Position numbers and translations under genes: made by a program. A stretch of 5,976 bases of DNA from Bacteroidota bacterium (GTDB lineage: Bacteria; Bacteroidota; Bacteroidia; Bacteroidales; WCHB1-69), in NCBI GenBank assembly GCA_023392945.1, contig JAEWNB010000053.1:1-5976 (forward strand), read 5' to 3'. Under the pieces are notes generated by a model that saw only the letters and a program-made list of their open reading frames with translations, was not told where the DNA came from and searched no databases. Shown piece by piece: positions 1 to 5,976 of this stretch. The first letter of the stretch is position 1. Each line of letters opens with the position of its first letter.

Positions 1-361
1 CCAAAGCCTTTCCATAAAAAAGAGAATCAACATTATTTTTAAGATAATCCAGATTTAAATAAATTTGCTTTGCATTAAAAGCGATATTGTCAAATCTTGA
101 AACTGTCTGATAGTAATTAAGACTAGAACATTGAGAAATTAAAGGGATTGCCCGTTCAGAAAAAACATCCAATTCTTTCTGAATATCCTGCATAAAAAAA
201 TAATGAAGAGGTATTAAGTCGGGGTCAGTGGTATTAATTTTAGAAATTCTTGTCTCGTAAGAGAGCAACATTGAATCTATTTGATAGCAGTCAATCTTAT
301 TTTGAGCAAAAAGTATAAAATCGCCCGACAACAATAATAAAAGCAACAATAATTTTCTCAA
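1..361 (-). CDS. Exported protein of unknown function (3' end outside window, TTG start)
   Basis: An open frame of 120 codons runs without a stop from a TTG at 359-361 to the left edge, so the C-terminus is missing. The translated start is a textbook signal peptide: Arg-Lys, then eight leucines, then a hydrophobic stretch ending in LFAQ at residues 17-20, a likely signal peptidase I site. The mature part begins NKIDCYQ and looks soluble and helical, with Cys25 and Cys78 and many Tyr, Asn and Leu. The frame opens at a stop at 392-394 and has no ATG before the signal peptide; the only other possible early start is a CTG at 386-388. TTG is chosen because the charged n-region begins right there. 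It follows the thioredoxin lipoprotein stop by 39 bases on the same strand, so co-transcription is likely. I do not recognise the family. The periplasmic location is inferred from the signal peptide, and the function is unknown. Confidence 0.72.
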   Translation of the reverse strand, partial: MRKLLLLLLLLSGDFILFAQNKIDCYQIDSMLLSYETRISKINTTDPDLIPLHYFFMQDIQKELDVFSERAIPLISQCSSLNYYQTVSRFDNIAFNAKQIYLNLDYLKNNVDSLFYGKAL

Positions 362-400
362 AACAAGTTTATTTGAATATAATGGCAGTTTTTAGGCGGA

Positions 401-940
401 TTAATTTTTCAGAAGAACCGATTCAACAGCTTTAACAAGCTCTTCTTTAGGGGTTGCCCCTACCATGACAGTAGGCATAGCATTAGTCTTGAAAAAAATA
501 ATGGTAGGAATACTTTCTATTCCAAAAGCTTCGGCAATGGAAGCGGCCTTGTCAATATTAACTTTATAGACAATAATCTTCCCCTTATATTGTGCCGCTA
601 GTTCTTTAAAAATCGGATTCATTGACACACAAGGTCTGCACCAGTCTGCATAGAAATCCACAATACAAGGAGTAGTTCCTTTGTACTGAAACCCTTTTGG
701 ATTATCAATTTCAGTAATCATGGCAACAAATTGCTCTTCAGTAAGATACTGCACTTCTCCTGATAAGTTTTCTTCGGTCTTTAAAGTAGCAACTTGACTT
801 TTTGATGCATTTTTCTGAGCCATTTCAACCGCAGTTTTAGCTTCAGCCTGATCGGACTGAGCCTTTTTATCGGTATTTTGGCAAGAAATAAAAAGAAAAA
901 TTGAAATAAAGAGAGATAAAAAAATGCTTATAATTTTCAT
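401..940 (-). CDS. Thioredoxin-fold lipoprotein with WCRPC active site
   Basis: A 179-residue protein. Residues 1-19 form a lipoprotein signal peptide (Lys2, then a hydrophobic Ile/Phe/Leu/Ser run) ending in FIS before Cys20, the expected lipidated residue. Residues 21-60 are a polar linker rich in Lys, Ala, Gln and Ser, which would hold the domain away from the membrane. Residues 63-179 form a thioredoxin domain: the buried Asp95 in VDFYADW, the redox motif W100-C101-R102-P103-C104, and the cis-proline Pro145 in SIPT. Gly161 and the closing helix match E. coli thioredoxin in order and spacing. Thioredoxins exchange thiol-disulfide bonds; a lipid-anchored one should act outside the cytoplasm, reducing or isomerising disulfides of exported proteins. 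Arg replaces the usual Gly between the cysteines, which may shift redox potential or partner choice. The gene has its own promoter and is followed closely by an exported unknown protein, a possible partner. The fold is certain; the direction of the redox reaction and the partners are not known. Confidence 0.92.
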   Translation of the reverse strand: MKIISIFLSLFISIFLFISCQNTDKKAQSDQAEAKTAVEMAQKNASKSQVATLKTEENLSGEVQYLTEEQFVAMITEIDNPKGFQYKGTTPCIVDFYADWCRPCVSMNPIFKELAAQYKGKIIVYKVNIDKAASIAEAFGIESIPTIIFFKTNAMPTVMVGATPKEELVKAVESVLLKN

Positions 941-959
941 AAGAATAATATTTGGGGTG

Positions 960-989
960 CAAAAGTACTAAAAGAATTCTGAACTCAAC
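960..989 (-). promoter_or_regulatory. Bacteroidota-type promoter of the thioredoxin lipoprotein gene
   Basis: On the minus strand TACTTTTG (plus 967-960) fits the Bacteroidota -7 consensus TAnnTTTG exactly. A GTTG (plus 989-986) lies 18 bases upstream and matches three of four bases of the -33 element TTTG, close to the usual spacing. Transcription would begin near 955, leaving a leader of roughly 15 bases before the ATG at 940. The -33 element overlaps the last codons of the Mur ligase gene, so the thioredoxin can be transcribed apart from it. Called by consensus only. Confidence 0.7.
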
Positions 990-2376
990 TATTCGGATTG
1001 CTCAATTTTTTAACAGTATCCTTAAACAATCTGCCTCTGACTTCGAAATTCTTAAACTGATCATAGCTTGCTGCAGCAGGTGAAAGGAGGCAAATTTTGT
1101 TTGTAGCAGTAAATCGATATGCAAAATCAACAATTTCGGTAAAATCATTTTCTAAAAGGAAATTATCGGGCATAGGAAAATTAGCTTTTTTCCATTCATT
1201 AAACATCCGTTTCCCTGCCTGTCCGATAAAAACGATATTAGCAATAGGATTATTCCTCAAAAAGTCTAGCAATACAGTATAATCAATTCCCCTGTCAAAT
1301 CCTCCCAAAATAAGGGTATCCACTTTCTTCAGAGCTTTAACTGCAGCAATTGTAGCCTCGGGAATGGTAGAAATGCTATCATTGTAAAAGAGTATGTCAT
1401 TAAATTTACCCACAAATTCAATTCTATGTTCCAACCCTTTAAATGTTTTCAACTGCTCATAAATAGCATTATCTGACAGAACATATCTTTTACATGCCAA
1501 AATTGCAGCCATTATATTATTATAATTATGAACACCCGGCAAATTGTTCAATTCTCCCAATTCAAACTCAGATATAATTTCGCCCTCTTTTGTTAAAAAA
1601 ATAGTGCTATTTACTCTATAAGCTCCGGTAGCAACCACAGCATTCGTATTGAAAGGAAGATAAGACCGTTGATACTGATATGAGGCAAGTAATTTTGGAA
1701 TATAGGAATCATCCTGATTATAAATCAAAATGTCATTTTCATGTTGGAAACAGGTAATATTCAACTTTGCCAACTGGTAGTTATTGAAAGAAATAAAATG
1801 ATCGAGATGTTCCTGATAGAGATTCAGTAAAATAGCTACATGAGGCGATGTGTGAATAAATTCAAGCTGATGAGCGGAAAGCTCAGCAACAACGACTGAT
1901 TTTTTCTTAATCTTATCAACAATGTCAAAAAAAGGGATCCCGATATTGCCTGCCAAGAATACATCCAAGTCATTATTTTTCAGAATATGAAAAATAAGAG
2001 AAGCCGTAGTACTTTTACCTTTAGTACCTGTTACCCCAATAACTTGACCGGAAAATGCCTTCATAAAGAGGTCGGTTTGAGAAGTTAATTTCTCAGGAGA
2101 GACAAAATAGTTTAGGTACGCAAAGCTAACGCCCGGGCTTTTTAAAATAAGGTCATACTCATTCAGATTATCGTCATAAGATTCCCCTGCAATGATATTT
2201 ACATTCAAATCATCCTTTATATCATCAACATTAATAATGGGACTTTTATCGGCGATCGTAAGTGGCATTGTTGGAAAATGCTTTCGAATAAATGTATAGG
2301 AAGAGACTCCTTCACGTCCAAAACCTAAAATTATAATTTTTTTCCCTTTTAACTTATCCAAAATTACTTTTTTCAT
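985..2376 (-). CDS. MurD-group Mur ligase (UDP-MurNAc-L-Ala--glutamate ligase), possibly MurD2-type
   Basis: A 463-residue, full-length cytoplasmic ATP-dependent amide ligase of the Mur family, which adds glutamate to UDP-MurNAc-L-alanine in peptidoglycan precursor synthesis. In order: a Rossmann-like N-domain with LGFGREG (17-23) and KSPG (79-82); the ATP loop GTKGKSTT (117-124, Lys121); GNIG (143-146); ELSAHQLE (165-172); NLYQEHLDHF (185-194, His190); the probable carbamylated Lys204; HNYNN (283-287); EHRIE (316-320); YNDSIST (331-337, Asp333); GGFDRG (358-363); and LSPAAASYDQF (431-441). All core catalytic residues are present. Canonical MurD usually has TG(T/S)NGKTT, DHLDRH and NDSKATN, where this protein has TGTKGKSTT, EHLDHF and NDSISTI. 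From memory those variants, and the GREG near the start, resemble MurD2 of Xanthomonas, which adds L-Glu before epimerisation by MurL. No dcw-cluster neighbours are present, so it may be a second MurD. The MurD group is near certain; the stereospecificity is inference. Confidence 0.9.
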   Translation of the reverse strand: MKKVILDKLKGKKIIILGFGREGVSSYTFIRKHFPTMPLTIADKSPIINVDDIKDDLNVNIIAGESYDDNLNEYDLILKSPGVSFAYLNYFVSPEKLTSQTDLFMKAFSGQVIGVTGTKGKSTTASLIFHILKNNDLDVFLAGNIGIPFFDIVDKIKKKSVVVAELSAHQLEFIHTSPHVAILLNLYQEHLDHFISFNNYQLAKLNITCFQHENDILIYNQDDSYIPKLLASYQYQRSYLPFNTNAVVATGAYRVNSTIFLTKEGEIISEFELGELNNLPGVHNYNNIMAAILACKRYVLSDNAIYEQLKTFKGLEHRIEFVGKFNDILFYNDSISTIPEATIAAVKALKKVDTLILGGFDRGIDYTVLLDFLRNNPIANIVFIGQAGKRMFNEWKKANFPMPDNFLLENDFTEIVDFAYRFTATNKICLLSPAAASYDQFKNFEVRGRLFKDTVKKLSNPNS

Positions 2377-2417
2377 AGCATATATTTTCAGTCAAAAAAC
2401 GGGTATTAATATAATTG

Positions 2418-2425
2418 CAAAAATA
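2418..2425 (-). promoter_or_regulatory. Probable -7 box of the Mur ligase promoter
   Basis: The minus strand reads TATTTTTG followed by CA, an exact fit to the Bacteroidota -7 consensus TAnnTTTG. It is 41 bases upstream of the ATG at 2376, so the leader would be about 35 bases. The -33 element is poor: the nearest candidate, ATTG, lies 22 bases upstream, more than the usual spacing of about 19. The region is very AT-rich, so a chance match is possible, but this is the only good -7 box before the gene. Confidence 0.5.
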
Positions 2426-2532
2426 ACTTTTATTAATTAGAAATATTCAATTCCAAAAAACATTATTACATTATTTTCTATTCTAAAAAGCGAATCATGC
2501 AACAACTTCATCACGAATAAGAAAAGTTATTT
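2421..2532. repeat. Imperfect inverted repeat in the divergent intergenic region
   Basis: AAATAACTTTTATTA at 2421-2435 and TAAGAAAAGTTATTT at 2518-2532 are reverse complements at 14 of 15 positions, including an unbroken run of 11. The arms are 82 bases apart. The left arm overlaps the -7 box of the Mur ligase promoter. A further partial copy, AAAAGTTA, is at 2563-2570. They could be paired binding sites for a regulator of the two divergent genes, but the AT-rich background makes chance a serious alternative. The rest of 2377-2632 shows only the two promoters and no further gene. Confidence 0.35.
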
Positions 2533-2603
2533 CAGTTAATTTACTACATAATCAATATTTAAAAAAGTTAAAAGGAAATGGGATAATTCTGGTGAATAAT
2601 TTT

Positions 2604-2611
2604 TATCTTTG
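2604..2611 (+). promoter_or_regulatory. -7 box of the cysteine desulfurase-like gene promoter
   Basis: TATCTTTG followed by CAC is an excellent match to the Bacteroidota -7 consensus TAnnTTTG. It ends 21 bases before the ATG at 2633, so the start of transcription would fall near 2617 and leave a leader of about 15 bases. No clear TTTG element is visible at the -33 position (around 2581-2585 the sequence is GGATA). The box covers the TTG at 2609, which therefore cannot be the translation start if this promoter is used. Confidence 0.65.
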
Positions 2612-2632
2612 CACTTCAAAAAAAATACAGTT

Positions 2633-3787
2633 ATGATATATTTAGACAATTCTGCTACCTCTTTTCCAAAACCCGATGTGGTTTATGATTTTATGAAAGA
2701 TTTTTATTGCAAACACGGTGTAAGTCCGGGGCGTTCAGGGTTTGATGCTGCCATCGAGACCGGTGAACTTGTGACCGACACCCGCAAATTGCTCACAAAA
2801 CTATTTAATGGCGGGAGTGATTACAATCGATTGACTTTCAGTTATAATGCAACAGACTCACTAAATCTCATTATTCAGGGAATAGTTGAAAAAGGAATGC
2901 ACGTAATTACTACTTGTCTTGAACATAACTCAGTATTAAGACCATTATACTCACTAGAGCAAAAAGGACTTTGTGAAGTCACTTATTTACCATTTGATAA
3001 AGCAGGATATGTTGATCCCAATGACATCAAAAAAACCATCAAATCCAACACAAAATTAGTTGTTTGCACTCACTGTTCCAATGTAATAGGCACTATACAG
3101 CCGATTGAACAAATTGGCAAAATATGTAAGGAAAACGGGCTTATCTTTGTTGTTGACGGGAGTCAGGGTGCCGGAGCAGCTAATGTTGATATGCAAAAAG
3201 AAAATATAGATGTATATATTTTCACCGGGCATAAATGCCTGATGGGACCAACCGGTATTGGAGGTTCCTATGTCCGCGAAGGAATTACCATCAATCATAC
3301 CCGTTATGGAGGTACAGGGGTTCGTTCTGCAGTCCTTGGTCATCTTGAGGAATATCCCTATCGTTTGGAATACGGGACAATGAATATTTTGGGGGTAGCC
3401 GGACTTTTTGCCGGTGCTAAATGGGTAAGTGAACAAGGAATCACGAACCTGCATAATCAGGAGATGGCTTTATGGTCAAAATTAAGGGACGGTTTGGTTA
3501 ATATAAAAGGGGTAACTCTCTATTGTGCTGAATCCGCCGAAAATCACAACCCTGTGCTTTCTTTAAACATTAATGGTTTTGAAGCCGGAGATGTGGGAAC
3601 CATATTGGATGTAGATTACGATATAGCTTGCCGTACCGGTTTGCAATGCGCCCCAAAAGTTCATCAGGGAATAGGCACTTTTGATATGCACGGAACTGTA
3701 AGATTAAGCATTGGAGCATTTAATACCGAAGCAGATGTTGAGAGTGCCATCAATGCAATCAAAGAGATAGCTGCAATTAAGAATTAG
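2633..3787 (+). CDS. Cysteine desulfurase-like class V aminotransferase (PLP enzyme)
   Basis: A 384-residue protein counted from the ATG at 2633. It belongs to the class V aminotransferases, close to the group known as the EF2568-type cysteine desulfurase family, whose members are expected to release sulfur (or selenium) from cysteine (or selenocysteine). Visible landmarks: the start YLDNSATSFPKP; CLEHNS with His98, which stacks on the PLP ring; SNVIG with Asn150; VVDGSQ with Asp175 and Gln178, which hold the PLP ring; TGHK with Lys201, the PLP Schiff-base lysine; GGTG at 227-230; EYGTMN at 246-251; and GLQCAP with Cys339, in the position of the persulfide-forming cysteine. Related proteins as I recall them have His before that Cys where this one has Gln. 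Arg357 in VRLSIG should bind the substrate carboxylate. The frame extends upstream to a TTG at 2609, but that codon lies in the promoter, and the family start MIYLDNSAT fits the ATG. No isc or suf scaffold genes are adjacent, so it is probably not the main Fe-S enzyme. Acceptor unknown. Confidence 0.9.
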   Translation: MIYLDNSATSFPKPDVVYDFMKDFYCKHGVSPGRSGFDAAIETGELVTDTRKLLTKLFNGGSDYNRLTFSYNATDSLNLIIQGIVEKGMHVITTCLEHNSVLRPLYSLEQKGLCEVTYLPFDKAGYVDPNDIKKTIKSNTKLVVCTHCSNVIGTIQPIEQIGKICKENGLIFVVDGSQGAGAANVDMQKENIDVYIFTGHKCLMGPTGIGGSYVREGITINHTRYGGTGVRSAVLGHLEEYPYRLEYGTMNILGVAGLFAGAKWVSEQGITNLHNQEMALWSKLRDGLVNIKGVTLYCAESAENHNPVLSLNINGFEAGDVGTILDVDYDIACRTGLQCAPKVHQGIGTFDMHGTVRLSIGAFNTEADVESAINAIKEIAAIKN

Positions 3788-3828
3788 CAACGTCGGAAGC
3801 TCTTTCAGCTTATTAGTTATACACTTAC

Positions 3829-3870
3829 AGGCCTAATCAAAGTCAATATCTTGTTTAGGCCTTTGTTTTT
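3829..3870 (+). terminator. Rho-independent terminator of the cysteine desulfurase-like gene
   Basis: AGGCCTAA (3829-3836) and TTAGGCCT (3855-3862) form a perfect 8-pair stem; inside it, CAAAG and CTTG can add four more pairs with one bulge around a short loop. The second arm is followed by TTGTTTTT (3863-3870), a U-rich tail on the plus strand. It begins 42 bases after the stop at 3787. The stem overlaps the last codons and the TAG stop of the convergent penicillin-binding protein gene. On the minus strand the stem is followed by GTAAGTG, so it should not work for that gene. Confidence 0.8.
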
Positions 3871-5976
3871 CATTGCATCCTGAAGGATCACCCACATAAG
3901 CGGCAGGAATGGTAAAGTCATATCCGGGATATTTTTCAGGATTTTTAATAATCTTATTATAGGGAAGGTCAGGATCATTGTAACATTTTTTCAAAAAAAG
4001 CGCAAAAACGGGAAGAGCAGTTCTGGCACCTTGTCCCAGGGCTATAGAACGGAAGTGAGCGGCTCTGTCTTCGCACCCCACCCAAACTCCACATGTCAGT
4101 GCAGGCGTATAACCAACAAACCAACCGTCTGATTGGTTGTCAGTAGTACCGGTTTTACCTGCAAGCGGGAAGCTAAGGCCATACTGACCACGCAATCTTC
4201 TACCGGTTCCGTAATCAACAACACCTTGCATAAGACGGACGGTTTTGAAAGCCGTAATTTGGTCAATAGCTTCATTTGTTTTGGGGATAAAAGTATAAAT
4301 CACATTTCCTTCCTTATCGCAAATTTTGGTAATAAAAGTAGGTTCCACATAGACCCCTTGATTAGGGAAACAGTTGATAGCTCCAACCTGTTCGTAAAGC
4401 GATAACTCGCACGCACCGAGACAAATAGAAGGAACTGCCGGGATATCCGAAGTCATTCCCATATTTCTCACCAGTTGAATAATTGCTTCCGGGCCAAACT
4501 GCTTCATTAAATAGGCAGACACATAGTTAAGAGAATTGGCAAGGGCTTCCCGCAATGGCAACATTTGACCTTGTTTATAGTCACTTGAATTGTGAGGAGT
4601 CCAGGTATTGCCTTCAGGAAGGTGGAAAGTAACCGGGACATTTGGCACCATTGTACATGGATTGTAATCTCCGTTTTGCATAGCGACAGTATAAACGTAG
4701 GGTTTAAAAGTAGAGCCCACCTGACGTTTTGACAACTTCACATGGTCAAATTGGAAATAGGTATAATTGACCCCACCAACATAAGCCTTAACATGGCCGC
4801 TATTGGGGTCAACAGCCATCAATCCGCAGTGCAAGAATGACTTCATATATCGTATTGAATCCATTGGAGTCATCACTGTATCAATCATTCCCCTATTCCA
4901 GGTGAGCACTTTCATTTTAGTTTTCTTATTGAAAGAAGCCTTAATCTGAGCTTCTGTATAACCGGCATCTTTCATAAGATTATAACGATCAGAGCGCTTC
5001 ATGGCAGAAGTAAGAATTTTTTGAGTTTCTTCATCGCTCAATTTATAGAACGGGGCATTTTCATGTCCGCGCCAATGATCAAAGAACATAGGCTGAAGAT
5101 AGTTGCAAACATGTTCCGTAACAGCCTCTTCAGCATGTTTTTGCATACGAGAATCAATAGTAGTATAGATTTTTAATCCATCTTTATAAATATCATAATG
5201 ACTCCCATCTTCTTTTGGATTTTCCTGACACCATTTAGTCATAAAAAGGCGGATATATTCTCTAAAATAGGTAGCGATACCTTGCGTATGACTTTGAAGC
5301 GAGAATTTGGAAATATCAATTGGGATAGTTTTAATAGAATCATATTGAGATTCTGCGAGAAAATCGTACTTTTCCATTTGTTGAAGAACAGTATTTCTTC
5401 TTTCAAACGAAGTTTTTGGATTTTTTCTAGGGCTATATTTAGTCGGAGCTTTCAGCATTCCCACCATCAGGGCAGATTCCTCTACTTTTAAATCAATGGG
5501 AGGTTTATCAAAATAAGTACGAGAAGCAGACTTGATTCCCAGGGAGTTATTTCCAAAATCAACAGTATTGAGATACATCGCAATAATTTCATTTTTAGAA
5601 TATTCTCTTTCCAATTTAGCAGCCACCACCCATTCTTTCAGTTTAGTAAAAATAAGTTTAATCTTATTGGCGTGAGGTTCACGGGGAAAAAGATTTTTGG
5701 CCAATTGTTGGGTAATTGTACTGCCTCCACCTTTGCGATTAAATGTCAGGATACCGAAAGTAACTCTCACCAGAGCTCTTGCATCCACTCCGGAATGTTG
5801 ATAAAAACGCACATCTTCGGTAGCTATAAGGGCATCAGTTAAAGATTTGGGTAATTCATGATACTGACACATAGAACGGTTTTCATAGTAATATTTCCCC
5901 AACATCTCACCGTCAACCGAATAGACCTCAGTGGCCAGATTTGTTTCCGGATTTTCAAGGTCGGCAAACGAGGGCA
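3833..5976 (-). CDS. Bifunctional class A penicillin-binding protein (PBP1A-type), 5' end outside window
   Basis: Polymerises lipid II into glycan strands and cross-links stem peptides at the outer face of the inner membrane. The frame stays open to the right edge: 23 residues (PSFADLENP...) precede the first Met in the window (codon 5903-5905), so that Met is internal; the cytoplasmic tail and membrane anchor are missing. Numbered from that Met (690 residues): the GT51 glycosyltransferase has ATEDVRFYQHSG (28-39, catalytic Glu30), GGSTITQQ (60-67), the second catalytic Glu106 in SKNEII, and KAPTKYSP (152-159). A linker at about 240-360 with MDSIRYMK is of the type seen in Bacteroidota. The transpeptidase has GSTFK (397-401, nucleophile Ser398, Lys401), SLN (458-460) and KTGT (584-587). 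Both active sites are complete and there is no frameshift. It is convergent with the cysteine desulfurase-like gene (45-base gap). The family is secure. Usual Bacteroidota members are a few dozen residues longer, as expected for the missing start. Confidence 0.95.
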   Translation of the reverse strand, partial: PSFADLENPETNLATEVYSVDGEMLGKYYYENRSMCQYHELPKSLTDALIATEDVRFYQHSGVDARALVRVTFGILTFNRKGGGSTITQQLAKNLFPREPHANKIKLIFTKLKEWVVAAKLEREYSKNEIIAMYLNTVDFGNNSLGIKSASRTYFDKPPIDLKVEESALMVGMLKAPTKYSPRKNPKTSFERRNTVLQQMEKYDFLAESQYDSIKTIPIDISKFSLQSHTQGIATYFREYIRLFMTKWCQENPKEDGSHYDIYKDGLKIYTTIDSRMQKHAEEAVTEHVCNYLQPMFFDHWRGHENAPFYKLSDEETQKILTSAMKRSDRYNLMKDAGYTEAQIKASFNKKTKMKVLTWNRGMIDTVMTPMDSIRYMKSFLHCGLMAVDPNSGHVKAYVGGVNYTYFQFDHVKLSKRQVGSTFKPYVYTVAMQNGDYNPCTMVPNVPVTFHLPEGNTWTPHNSSDYKQGQMLPLREALANSLNYVSAYLMKQFGPEAIIQLVRNMGMTSDIPAVPSICLGACELSLYEQVGAINCFPNQGVYVEPTFITKICDKEGNVIYTFIPKTNEAIDQITAFKTVRLMQGVVDYGTGRRLRGQYGLSFPLAGKTGTTDNQSDGWFVGYTPALTCGVWVGCEDRAAHFRSIALGQGARTALPVFALFLKKCYNDPDLPYNKIIKNPEKYPGYDFTIPAAYVGDPSGCNEKQRPKQDIDFD

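Noticed and set aside
401..2376. A new redox-controlled cell-wall system formed by the Mur ligase, thioredoxin lipoprotein and exported protein
   Set aside because: The only evidence is adjacency on one strand, the thioredoxin has its own promoter, and the Mur ligase is cytoplasmic while the other two are exported.
2377..2632. Small gene or riboswitch in the divergent intergenic region
   Set aside because: The stretch is AT-rich with frequent stops and shows no conserved RNA structure I can recognise; promoters and a short inverted repeat account for what is visible.
3056..3454. Minus-strand open frame of 132 codons inside the cysteine desulfurase-like gene
   Set aside because: It is fully antisense to a well-supported gene with all family motifs, and its translation shows no recognisable domain.
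3797..3811. Small hairpin AAGCT-CTTTC-AGCTT as a terminator for the penicillin-binding protein gene
   Set aside because: Only five pairs, and on the minus strand it is followed by CCGACG rather than a U-run.
5198..5491. Plus-strand open frame of 97 codons inside the penicillin-binding protein gene, and similar ones at 4133-4405 and 1097-1282
   Set aside because: All are antisense to well-supported genes and lack domain signals or credible promoters.
5903..5905. Met codon as start of the penicillin-binding protein
   Set aside because: The frame continues to the window edge with family-typical residues (PSFADLENPETNLATE), and a start here would leave no membrane anchor.

Overview
The window reads as an ordinary chromosomal stretch from a member of the Bacteroidota, most likely Bacteroidales-like. 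Three things suggest this. The DNA is AT-rich. Promoter -7 boxes fit the Bacteroidota consensus TAnnTTTG, and Shine-Dalgarno sites are absent. The proteins (a lipoprotein thioredoxin, a class A penicillin-binding protein with the characteristic long linker, and a class V aminotransferase) have a Bacteroidota look. This assignment comes from sequence character and recalled family features, not from a database search.

Layout, left to right. Positions 1-361 (minus) hold the N-terminal part of an exported protein of unknown function that starts with TTG and runs off the left edge. Positions 401-940 (minus) encode a membrane-anchored thioredoxin-fold lipoprotein with a WCRPC active site. Positions 985-2376 (minus) encode a Mur ligase of the MurD group whose motifs differ from canonical MurD. 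A 256-base divergent intergenic region (2377-2632) carries one promoter for each direction and an imperfect inverted repeat. Positions 2633-3787 (plus) encode a PLP-dependent cysteine desulfurase-like protein. A rho-independent terminator (3829-3870) ends that transcript and lies inside the 3' end of the convergent gene. Positions 3833-5976 (minus) encode a bifunctional class A penicillin-binding protein whose N-terminal start lies beyond the right edge.

Functionally, two genes concern peptidoglycan: the Mur ligase adds the second amino acid of the stem peptide in the cytoplasm, and the penicillin-binding protein polymerises and cross-links glycan in the periplasm. They are not in one operon, because the desulfurase-like gene lies between them on the other strand. 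The Mur ligase, thioredoxin lipoprotein and exported unknown protein form a same-strand row with short gaps, and the thioredoxin has its own promoter. I see no tRNA, rRNA, CRISPR array, insertion sequence or phage gene.

No clearly new multi-gene system is visible. The best lead is the Mur ligase: its motifs resemble the MurD2 type known from Xanthomonas, which adds L-Glu rather than D-Glu and works with the epimerase MurL. That is an inference from motifs and needs checking.
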